Shown one piece after another: positions 7,721 to 14,671 of a DNA stretch of 33,748 nucleotides. Position 1 is the stretch's first letter, and the number at the start of each line of letters is the position of its first letter. Source of the DNA: Opitutales bacterium (GTDB lineage: Bacteria; Verrucomicrobiota; Verrucomicrobiia; Opitutales; JABSRG01); assembly GCA_013215165.1 (NCBI GenBank), contig JABSRG010000045.1, positions 1 through 33,748 of the forward strand. Reading direction: 5' to 3'. The notes below the pieces were generated by a model that had not been told where the DNA came from, made no database searches, and saw only the letters and a list, made by a program, of their open reading frames with translations. Made by a program: the position numbers and the translations under genes.

Positions 7721-8499
7721 CAGCGCTCAGTTTCGCGCTTGCGGTTTTGCATATAGGCTTCCCGCAGTGATATATAAGGATCGAGAGCGCTTTCGTCGAA
7801 AAGCTCGTAGCGGTCGATCTGTTCTGGGAGTTCATTTATGATTTCAAGGGCTCGCAGACCGGCTTCGTATTCCCATTCCCAGTGTTGCCACTCATCCGCA
7901 TGTTCGAAAGGGTGGAGGTAGCTATCGCCAACTCTGCCTATGGCATCTCGAAGTGAGGAGGGTCCTAATATGGGGAGGACTAGATAAGGCCCGTTGCCAA
8001 TGCCCCATACGCCCAACGTTTGTCCGAGATCCTCTGCTGGCACATCATTCAGGCCATCGATATCGGAAGAGACGTCAACAATGCCGAAGAAGCCAGCAGT
8101 CGAGTTTATGAGAAATTTCCCGGTTTCTTTACCTGCACGTGCAGGCTTGCCTTGTAGGAGTGAGCTGACGAAGCGGATGGGAAATTTCAGATTGTCGAAG
8201 AAGTTAGAAATACCGCCGCGAACGGGTTCTGGAGTGATGGCCTCATAACCGTCGCCGATCGGATTCAATACGTAATTGTAAGCCACGTCATTGAATCCAA
8301 AGATCGCTCGGTTAATCGGCTCGAGAGGATCCCAGGTTACCGGCAAATCATCAAACTCATCATCAAAAAGAACGGCCTCCTCGGGGTCACCCATCGGCGC
8401 ACTCTGAGCGGATTGTTGAGATTCGGTGGTCTTGCAGGCTGAGGTAGCGAGAGCTAGAAAGGATATAAGGGCGGTGAGCACTAGTTTGTATGCATTCAT
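7720..8499 (-). CDS. mlaA: MlaA/VacJ-family outer-membrane lipoprotein
   Basis: The 259-residue protein starts with a lipoprotein signal (lipobox ATSAC, Cys22) and an acidic linker, followed by the MlaA core: WDPLEPINRAIFGFNDVAYNYVLNPI, VRGGISNFFDNLKFPIRFVSSLLQGK, FLINSTAGFFGIVDVSS and the GNGPYLVLPILGPSSLRDAIG segment. MlaA sits in the outer membrane of diderm bacteria and removes mislocalised phospholipids from the outer leaflet, passing them to periplasmic MlaC. Here it is in the same operon as the rest of the Mla pathway, 18 nt after mlaC, whereas in E. coli it is a separate locus. Length and motifs are normal for the family. Confidence 0.95.
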   Translation of the reverse strand: MNAYKLVLTALISFLALATSACKTTESQQSAQSAPMGDPEEAVLFDDEFDDLPVTWDPLEPINRAIFGFNDVAYNYVLNPIGDGYEAITPEPVRGGISNFFDNLKFPIRFVSSLLQGKPARAGKETGKFLINSTAGFFGIVDVSSDIDGLNDVPAEDLGQTLGVWGIGNGPYLVLPILGPSSLRDAIGRVGDSYLHPFEHADEWQHWEWEYEAGLRALEIINELPEQIDRYELFDESALDPYISLREAYMQNRKRETER

Positions 8500-8517
8500 T
8501 TCAATTATCTGAGGCTG

Positions 8518-9105
8518 TTAACGATTATCGAGTTGTTCTTGTAGCTTTTGAAGCAGTCCGTCTGGGCCGTGGCGTTGGAGGATGGAAGTGAATTGGCTGC
8601 GATAGTTACTCACCAGACTGACTCCTTCGATGATGACATCGTAGACTTGCCAGTCATTTTCGTGATCGGTCATGCGATAGAGCACTTCTAGCTCGCTTGC
8701 GCCATTTACGATCGAGGTGGAAATCTCGACACGGCCTGAGCCCATCGTGCGGCTCTCTCCGTAGAGCACATCTGCGTCTCCCGATTCCTGGAGCTGGCTG
8801 GCATAGTTTGCTATGAGTAGATCGGTGAAATTTTTGACGAACGTCGTGCGTTGCTCTGGATTGAGTTGGCGCCAGCCGCGGCCCAGCGCTCGTTGGCTGA
8901 GGAGTTCAGGCGAGAAGAAGCGTTCGACTGCAGCTTTGAGCTGCGCACTATTTTCTGGAATCGAGTAATCCAGTTTTTGAGCTGTGATGGCCTGGATGTC
9001 AGTGAGGGCAACCTTCAATTTGCTCATAGCTGCGTCGGACGCTAGGAGCGGTGTGACCGACGTAAGAAGAAGGAATGAAGCTAGAGTGCGAAGCATGTGC
9101 AGCAT
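8518..9105 (-). CDS. mlaC: MlaC-like periplasmic phospholipid-binding protein (Ttg2D family)
   Basis: An N-terminal signal peptide (hydrophobic LRTLASFLLLTSVTPLLA, cleavage likely before SDAA) precedes a Ttg2D/MlaC domain: QLKAAVERFFSPELLSQRALGRGWRQLNPEQRTTFVKNFTDLLIANYASQL, with the later WQVYDVIIEGVSLVSNYRSQFTSIL. MlaC ferries phospholipids across the periplasm between MlaA in the outer membrane and the MlaFED complex in the inner membrane. The open frame extends to a TTG at 9117. I prefer the ATG at 9105 (195 residues), with another ATG at 9096 also possible; all three keep the signal peptide. It lies between mlaD and mlaA in the leftward operon with short gaps. Confidence 0.93.
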   Translation of the reverse strand: MLHMLRTLASFLLLTSVTPLLASDAAMSKLKVALTDIQAITAQKLDYSIPENSAQLKAAVERFFSPELLSQRALGRGWRQLNPEQRTTFVKNFTDLLIANYASQLQESGDADVLYGESRTMGSGRVEISTSIVNGASELEVLYRMTDHENDWQVYDVIIEGVSLVSNYRSQFTSILQRHGPDGLLQKLQEQLDNR

Positions 9106-9123
9106 AAGAGAAAACAAGCGGAT

Positions 9124-9576
9124 TTATTCAACTGAACCGAAGGCGAAATTTTTTATCAGGCCCTCTAGGTCAACGGCTGATTCCGTTTCATAGAGGATAT
9201 CATCTGGGCCTAGAATGATCCCCGAGCCACCTGGAAGCAAGCTGAGGTATTTGTCGCCGATAAGCCCGTCCGTGCGCACGGAAGCGATGGTATCGTCATC
9301 GAGTTCAAGCCAATTAGGTAAGGAAATCGTAACCCAAACCGCAAAGGACTCCTGATCTAACTCGATCTTCTCCACGTGTCCGACACTCACACCAGAAATG
9401 CGCACGGCGGTGTCGACCCTAAGCCCAGTCACGTCTGCGAATCTGGCTTTGAGCTGGTAGGTGTCGCCGTTGGTTACGCTCAAGCCCCCCATGACGAATG
9501 TTAGGTAGAGGCCAGCAATGACGCCGACGAGAACGAAAGCACCCACGGAAAATTCGATTTTCTTTTGCGAGATCAT
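9124..9576 (-). CDS. mlaD: MlaD-like MCE-domain protein
   Basis: The 150-residue protein has one N-terminal membrane helix (FSVGAFVLVGVIAGLYLTFV) and one MCE domain (YQLKARFADVTGLRVDTAVRISGVSVGHVEKIEL, then ASVRTDGLIGDKYLSLLPGG). MlaD forms a periplasmic hexameric ring on the MlaFE transporter and holds lipids passed to or from MlaC. I start it at the ATG at 9576, which overlaps the stop of the ABC ATPase gene as ATGA. The frame is open further up to 9618, but that extension lies inside the ATPase gene and is not MlaD-like. The length is slightly shorter than E. coli MlaD, with a short C-terminal tail after the MCE domain. Confidence 0.94.
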   Translation of the reverse strand: MISQKKIEFSVGAFVLVGVIAGLYLTFVMGGLSVTNGDTYQLKARFADVTGLRVDTAVRISGVSVGHVEKIELDQESFAVWVTISLPNWLELDDDTIASVRTDGLIGDKYLSLLPGGSGIILGPDDILYETESAVDLEGLIKNFAFGSVE

Positions 9577-10865
9577 ACAGGGGAAGGGGGTCGTGTGAGT
9601 TTGGAGTGTTTGGGACAAGAAATATTGATGAGGCTGTGACTACGTTTCTCCGCGGCATCGATAACAAAACGAAGCGCATCATAAGGTTCGTTTTCAATCG
9701 ACTCGATTCCCATGCTTATATCGAAGCTGACGCAGGGCTTTTGACTCGGTTCATCTTGCATCTCGGGGATTTTTTTCACGGCAACCCTCAAGGCCTGAGT
9801 GAGGCTATCTATCTCCGTTTTAGTGGCACGGAAGGTAAGCGCCGCGATTTGGTTTTGTCCACAGCGGGTTGCATACTCCCAATCGTTTAGGCACTCAGTG
9901 AGCGAATCGGCGATATGTTGAAAGATGTGTTGGGCAGCAATGTGACCGAGCTCGGAAGCGATGCGTTCGAAATTGCTAATGGTAAGGAGGAGAATCTGAG
10001 CTGGTCGGGAGATGAGGCGATTGCGGAAATGGCGCTCAAATTGAATTGTGTCCAACAAACCGGTGAGTGCGTTCTCTAGGCGATTGTGGCTGTCAATGAA
10101 TGAACGCAGGATGGGGTTCTGCGACAATTCGATATGGTATGAAGACTCAGAGAGTGCCACTTGCCCTTCATCAATAAGAACGACTTGATCACTGATATAA
10201 AATACCTCCGGAATATCGTGACTCACCATGAGGGCGGTGAAACCTATTTTCTTCTGCGTTTCTGAAATCAAGCTGAAGACAGCATTTCGGCGTATTGGGT
10301 CTAGGCCTGTGGTCGGTTCATCGAAGAGGATGATCTCTGGCTCAGTAATCAGTGCACGCGCTAGTGCAACACGGCGCTGCATGCCTCCAGATACTTGCGA
10401 GGGGAATTTATCGGCTATTTCGACGATATCGAGCGTTTCCAGCAGGCGGTAGGCTTGCTCTTGGACCTCTGAACGCTTGATTCTTCGTGTTTCGAGCAGA
10501 GGTAAGCAGATATTGTCGAGTACTGACATTGAATCGAATAGCGCATTGTCTTGAAACATATAGCTCATGCGCGCTCGAAAGAGCTGAAAGGTCTTGGGAT
10601 TCTGATTAACCAGTTCGCCGCGAAAGTAGACTTCACCCTTCTCAGGTGTCAGTAGCCCCGCCAAGCACTTTAGAAAGACTGATTTTCCCGTGCCACTCTT
10701 TCCAATTATCGCAACGGTGGTGCCTTTCTCGATATCTAAATCGATTGAGTGTAACACTTGCTTAGAGCCGAAGCTCTTGCTTAGTGCACGCACTTGGATC
10801 AGGGGTGATTGGCCGTCTGATACGGTCATCGGGCGGGTGCCAGGTATGCGTTCTGGAGCGCTCAT
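9573..10865 (-). CDS. mlaF: MlaF-like ABC ATPase fused to a degenerate GGDEF domain
   Basis: Residues about 22-255 are an MlaF-type ATPase: Walker A GKSGTGKS (55-62), Q-loop Q105, signature SGGMQ (159-163), Walker B IILFDEP (178-184) and switch His H216. This would energise lipid transport by MlaE/MlaD. Ordinary MlaF proteins end near residue 270; this one has 430 residues. The extra part (about 262-410) follows the diguanylate-cyclase pattern: NALTGLLDTIQFERHF, then ILLLTISNFERIASELGHIAAQHIFQHIADSL, then RCGQNQIAAL exactly where R-x-GGDEF occurs, then SFDISMGIE and a final FVIDAAEKRS like the AD-A-LY-AK helix. GGDEF has become GQNQI (336-340), so c-di-GMP synthesis is very unlikely; a sensory, binding or scaffolding role is more plausible. 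It overlaps mlaE and mlaD by ATGA. Confidence 0.9.
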   Translation of the reverse strand: MSAPERIPGTRPMTVSDGQSPLIQVRALSKSFGSKQVLHSIDLDIEKGTTVAIIGKSGTGKSVFLKCLAGLLTPEKGEVYFRGELVNQNPKTFQLFRARMSYMFQDNALFDSMSVLDNICLPLLETRRIKRSEVQEQAYRLLETLDIVEIADKFPSQVSGGMQRRVALARALITEPEIILFDEPTTGLDPIRRNAVFSLISETQKKIGFTALMVSHDIPEVFYISDQVVLIDEGQVALSESSYHIELSQNPILRSFIDSHNRLENALTGLLDTIQFERHFRNRLISRPAQILLLTISNFERIASELGHIAAQHIFQHIADSLTECLNDWEYATRCGQNQIAALTFRATKTEIDSLTQALRVAVKKIPEMQDEPSQKPCVSFDISMGIESIENEPYDALRFVIDAAEKRSHSLINISCPKHSKLTRPPSPV

Positions 10866-11638
10866 ATCATCCAGGCAGTGATGATGTAGTCGAGCACCAG
10901 CGTTGAAACACTAGATAATACGACAGCGGAAGTCGCTGCTGCATTAACGCCACGTGCTCCAAAACGATTGCCGTGTTTGTGGAGATTGTAGCCTTGGTAA
11001 CAGCATATTAGAAGCGTCACGACCGCGAATGCCATCGCCTTTATATAGCCTAGCATCACCGTATCCATGGTGACACCGTCGATGGCGCGATACCAATAAG
11101 TGCCTGAATCGACATCGAGCATAACGACCGTGGCGAGATAACCTCCCAAAATGCCCACCACGTCGAAAATAGAGGTAAGCAGGGGAAAACTGATGAGCCC
11201 GGCAATGAGTCTGGGACCGATAAGAAAGGACAGCGGTGAAATATTCATCGTATCCAAAGCATCAATTTGTTCGGAATTGCGCATGACGCCCAATTCCGCA
11301 GACATGGTCGAACCAGCCTGGCCAATTACCATCAGTGAAGTCAGCACCGGGCCAAGTTCACGAATTAAGGCCAGGGCGACAGCAGATCCCACCAGACCTT
11401 CTGTTCCGAATTTTGTCAGTGTGTGATAGCCCTCAAGGCCGAGTACCATGCCAGTGAAAATGGAAACGAGCAATATTACCGGGACACACCGCACGCCAAT
11501 TCCATAGACTTGGTCTAATATTTTGCGCAGAGAGAAATCTCTACCGAGTGAAAGCAAGAGAGCTTTCGATCCGAAGAGCGCAGCATCGCCTAAGGTCGTT
11601 GCGAGGCGAATAATATAGCTTCCGGTGGCAGTGATCAT
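10862..11638 (-). CDS. mlaE: MlaE-like ABC lipid transporter permease
   Basis: The 258-residue membrane protein carries the MlaE permease core: VPVILLVSIFTGMVLGLEGYHTL, the EGLVGSAVALALIRELGPVLTSLMVIGQAGSTMSAELGVMRNSEQIDAL block (including the coupling helix with E and R residues) and the C-terminal helix SSVSTLVLDYIITAWM. Five or six membrane helices are visible. It is the inner-membrane channel of the Mla system, working with MlaF and MlaD. No STAS domain is fused to its N-terminus and no separate mlaB follows. It is the first gene of the leftward operon, and its end overlaps mlaF as ATGA. The gap upstream (11639-11768) presumably holds the promoter. A perfect TTGACA lies on the minus strand at 11688-11683 but has no good -10 at normal spacing. 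Confidence 0.95.
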   Translation of the reverse strand: MITATGSYIIRLATTLGDAALFGSKALLLSLGRDFSLRKILDQVYGIGVRCVPVILLVSIFTGMVLGLEGYHTLTKFGTEGLVGSAVALALIRELGPVLTSLMVIGQAGSTMSAELGVMRNSEQIDALDTMNISPLSFLIGPRLIAGLISFPLLTSIFDVVGILGGYLATVVMLDVDSGTYWYRAIDGVTMDTVMLGYIKAMAFAVVTLLICCYQGYNLHKHGNRFGARGVNAAATSAVVLSSVSTLVLDYIITAWMI

Positions 11639-11768
11639 TGAGTGTAGAGTGAGACGTAATGTCCTTTAAAATGGCAAGTTGATGTCAATGGACCTATGAT
11701 AATTTGCGATATTTGAAAGCGTTGACTTCATTGCAATCATGAGATCACGAAATCAAATTTTATTCTAA

Positions 11769-12665
11769 TTATCGCTTTCGAGCCTTACCGGGAGACACGC
11801 CAAAATGTTGACGATAGACTCTGATGAAATAGCTGCTGCTCTGAAAGCCGCTCGCGAAGGCGATTTCAGAAACACTGAGTTCAGGTTCAATGAGCAATTC
11901 TTGAGCGAATGCTAGACGTGCCTGACGCAAGTATGCTGAAAAGCGCTGACCTACTTCTGTGTGGAACCTGTGGGATAAGTAATCGGCAGAGCAATGCATT
12001 ACCGACGCGATAGAGCTGACCGTCAGATTCGAATCAGAGATATGGTTCTGTATATAATGGCGCACCCAAGTGATGCGTGGGCTTTCATTATTAGAATCTG
12101 TTTCGGGCATAGATAGAGCTTGATGAATCATCCCGCAAGCGGCTTGCCACAGGGCACGTTCACCCGTATCGCCCAGGGGTGACAATCCATTGCGACTTGA
12201 GATGATGTCTTCCAAATAACCACGACATTGGGGAGCGTGCCGCATAGCGGCTCCACTGATGAGTCCAGTGCGCGGTCGATCTTCCTGCGATGAGACTCCC
12301 ATGTGAAAATCTATTCGGTCTTGATTTAGGGTGAACACCAAATGCGCAAATCCCTGTTTACCCGTGCTGAATGACTCTCGGTGGGGGACTCCTCGTGGCA
12401 TAATGAGCGCATCCCCTGGATACATGGCAATCGTGTTTCCAGGAGTATCAATCCTATTGCTTCCATGGAGTTGAATGAAGACCTCGGGGATTTTGTGGAA
12501 ATGATGTCCCCTATGCGACGTAAACCTTTCGGTAACTTCTAGGTTGCCCGGGATAATAGTCCGCCCGACTTCAGGAATAATTACTCTAAACCAGTCACGT
12601 AAATCTGAAGGCGCCCATTTCTTCAAGTCAGCTTCGGAGGGTAATGTTTCTAAGAAATTTGCCAT
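11769..12665 (-). CDS. AraC-family regulator with cupin sensor (ThuA/Gfo cassette)
   Basis: The 298-residue protein has an N-terminal cupin-like sensing domain (HRGHHFHKIPEVFIQLHGSNRI, then YPGDALIMPRGVPHRES) and a C-terminal AraC/XylS DNA-binding domain from about residue 198, with two helix-turn-helix units (LTVSSIASVMHCSADYLSHRF and LSVSEIAFASGFQSSSYFIRVYRQHFGVSPGKAR). It is divergent from the ThuA-like gene across 94 bp and most likely activates that cassette in response to a sugar or glycoside bound by the cupin; the ligand cannot be told from sequence. It reads toward the mla operon but is separated from it by 130 bp and is probably a separate unit. Confidence 0.92.
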   Translation of the reverse strand: MANFLETLPSEADLKKWAPSDLRDWFRVIIPEVGRTIIPGNLEVTERFTSHRGHHFHKIPEVFIQLHGSNRIDTPGNTIAMYPGDALIMPRGVPHRESFSTGKQGFAHLVFTLNQDRIDFHMGVSSQEDRPRTGLISGAAMRHAPQCRGYLEDIISSRNGLSPLGDTGERALWQAACGMIHQALSMPETDSNNESPRITWVRHYIQNHISDSNLTVSSIASVMHCSADYLSHRFHTEVGQRFSAYLRQARLAFAQELLIEPELSVSEIAFASGFQSSSYFIRVYRQHFGVSPGKARKR

Positions 12666-12759
12666 TTATTGGTGATATTTAATGGCTAATGGTATTGTCC
12701 AGCCGTCTCGGAAATAATAATATTTTACATTCTAACTTTCAAATAATCCCAAAAATCTC

Positions 12760-13524
12760 ATGCGTGTAACAATCTGGAACGAATATCGTCACGAAAAAAC
12801 TAATGACTTCACAAGAAAACTGTATCCTTATGGAATGCATAAGGTTATGGCTCAGAGCTTCGATGGTTGCGAGGATGTCGAAGTGGGATTTGCGACTTTG
12901 GACGAGCCCGAGCACGGACTGACTGACGCTGTCTTAGATGCTACTGATGTCTTGTTTTGGTGGGGACATAGAGCGCACGACGAGGTATCTGATGAGATCG
13001 TAAGAAAAGTTCAACAGCGTGTGCTGTCTGGCATGGGGTTGGTCGTTTTGCACTCGGGACACTACTCAAAAATTTTTAAAACACTGATGGGTACAAATTG
13101 CTCTTTGAAGTGGCGTGAAGCAGCCGAAAAGGAGCGCCTGTGGAATATAGCGCCGTCACATCCGATTACCCAGGGCATTGGCGAATATATCGAGCTACCC
13201 GATACCGAGATGTATGGTGAGCGCTTCGACATTCCCGAGCCGGATCGACTGATCTTTATCTCTTGGTTCGAAGGTGGCGAAGTCTTCCGCAGTGGCTGCA
13301 CGTGGAATCGTGGAAATGGCCGCGTATTTTATTTCCGGCCAGGGCATGAGACGTTCCCGATATATTACAATCCGCAGATTCAAACCATCTTGCAAAATGC
13401 GGCATATTGGGCCGCAAAGTCGGTTGAAAAACCTACAAATATTGCCCCGAATGCCAAGGAGTCTCCTGAAGCAATCAAGAAGACTGATGTGGATTTCAGC
13501 CACGCACCCCACATGAACACCTAA
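12760..13524 (+). CDS. ThuA-like (trehalose-utilisation family) protein
   Basis: The 254-residue protein matches the ThuA fold, a glutamine-amidotransferase-like flavodoxin fold: [10 protein letters not shown] at the N-terminus, [44 protein letters not shown], and the closing [33 protein letters not shown]. In rhizobia ThuA works together with the oxidoreductase ThuB in disaccharide catabolism through 3-keto intermediates. Here the next gene, 15 nt downstream, is also a Gfo/Idh/MocA oxidoreductase, so the same kind of pair is present. Substrate is unknown. No signal peptide is present. It is probably regulated by the divergent AraC gene. No Shine-Dalgarno sequence is obvious before the ATG. 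Confidence 0.88.
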   Translation: MRVTIWNEYRHEKTNDFTRKLYPYGMHKVMAQSFDGCEDVEVGFATLDEPEHGLTDAVLDATDVLFWWGHRAHDEVSDEIVRKVQQRVLSGMGLVVLHSGHYSKIFKTLMGTNCSLKWREAAEKERLWNIAPSHPITQGIGEYIELPDTEMYGERFDIPEPDRLIFISWFEGGEVFRSGCTWNRGNGRVFYFRPGHETFPIYYNPQIQTILQNAAYWAAKSVEKPTNIAPNAKESPEAIKKTDVDFSHAPHMNT

Positions 13525-13539
13525 ATTGAACGTGGACCT

Positions 13540-14577
13540 ATGAGTAAAATAAAATGTGCCACCATTGGCCTAGGAATGGGGAAGTCTCACATAAAGGGAT
13601 TCCAATCACGGGAAAATGCTGAGGTGGTCGCGATTTGTGACCTTAATGAAGAGCTGCTTAAATCTGTCGGAGATCAATTTGGGATAAGTAATCAATACAC
13701 TGATGTTACAGCAATGTTGGAGACTGAGAAACCTGACGTCGTGAGCATTGCAACACCCAACAGCCTACATAAGCCACTCACTATTCAGGCTCTGGAGGCT
13801 GGGGCGCATGTTATTTGTGAAAAGCCCATGGCGATGAACGCCGATGAGGCCCGTGAGATGCAGGCTGTAGCGGATCGGCTGGGTAAGCGTCTTATGATTA
13901 ATTTTTCGTACCGCTTTACTGAGGCTGCCTGGGGATTGAAGCAACAGGTGGAGCGTGGATTACTCGGAGAGATTTATTCGGGTCGCACGCGATGGCTGCG
14001 TCGCTGGGGTATGCCGAAGTTCGGCTCATGGTTTGGTCGTAAAGCTTTGTCTGGGGGCGGTCCGCTGATCGATCTCGGTGTGCATCGCTTGGACTTAGCC
14101 ATGTGGCTCAGCGGTTATCCCAAGCCGAAATATGTGCTTGCTCAAACCTACGATCATCTCGCTCAAGAGCGGGCCAGAGCGGAAGGTGTGGAATTTGATG
14201 TCGAGGATCTGGCTTCTGCTATGATTACGTTCGAGAACGGCATGAGCCTCCAAGTCGAGGCTTCATGGGCGAGCCACATTCAAGAAAATGAACAAATGGA
14301 AACCACTTTGCTGGGGACTCGCGGTGGGCTGCGCCAGCGAAACCTGGATGGTGGTTATGCGTTCCAGGGCCATATCTTCTCTAGTGATCAGGGATCGAAA
14401 CTGGATACAGAGGTTGTCGGCGGCAATTCACCAGGTTCATCGATGGGCCATTTGATCGACTGTATCGAAAGGGACCAACCGCATACCGCTAGTGGCGAAG
14501 AGGGAATTGTTATCATGGAAGTCCTCGATGCGATCTACGCCAGTGCGGCAAAGGGGGGTGAGCCGGTAAAGTGTTAG
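13540..14577 (+). CDS. Gfo/Idh/MocA-family NAD(P)-dependent oxidoreductase
   Basis: The 345-residue protein has an N-terminal Rossmann fold (KCATIGLGMGKSHIKGF, then VVAICDLN), the family's EKP motif at residues 94-96 (VICEKPMAMN) and a C-terminal substrate domain with GGGPLIDLGVHRLDLAMWL, which carries the catalytic D and H. These enzymes oxidise or reduce a hydroxyl of a sugar or cyclitol. Following a ThuA-like gene at 15 nt spacing, it is probably the ThuB-type partner that makes or uses a 3-keto sugar; this is inferred from the pairing, not seen. The length is normal and the frame intact, in contrast to the second Gfo/Idh/MocA gene at 22232. Confidence 0.9.
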   Translation: MSKIKCATIGLGMGKSHIKGFQSRENAEVVAICDLNEELLKSVGDQFGISNQYTDVTAMLETEKPDVVSIATPNSLHKPLTIQALEAGAHVICEKPMAMNADEAREMQAVADRLGKRLMINFSYRFTEAAWGLKQQVERGLLGEIYSGRTRWLRRWGMPKFGSWFGRKALSGGGPLIDLGVHRLDLAMWLSGYPKPKYVLAQTYDHLAQERARAEGVEFDVEDLASAMITFENGMSLQVEASWASHIQENEQMETTLLGTRGGLRQRNLDGGYAFQGHIFSSDQGSKLDTEVVGGNSPGSSMGHLIDCIERDQPHTASGEEGIVIMEVLDAIYASAAKGGEPVKC

Positions 14578-14671
14578 AAGGGTAATCCCGCCTCACCTGG
14601 TTTCACAGCAACCCGCAGCGACCACGATTTAGCCGATCAAATTTCGCTTTCAGACTCTTTAATTTGTAAGC

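Noticed and set aside
11683-11688. TTGACA on the minus strand upstream of mlaE as a sigma-70 promoter
   Set aside because: At 16-18 nt spacing the -10 position reads AGGACA or similar, too far from TATAAT to support a promoter call.
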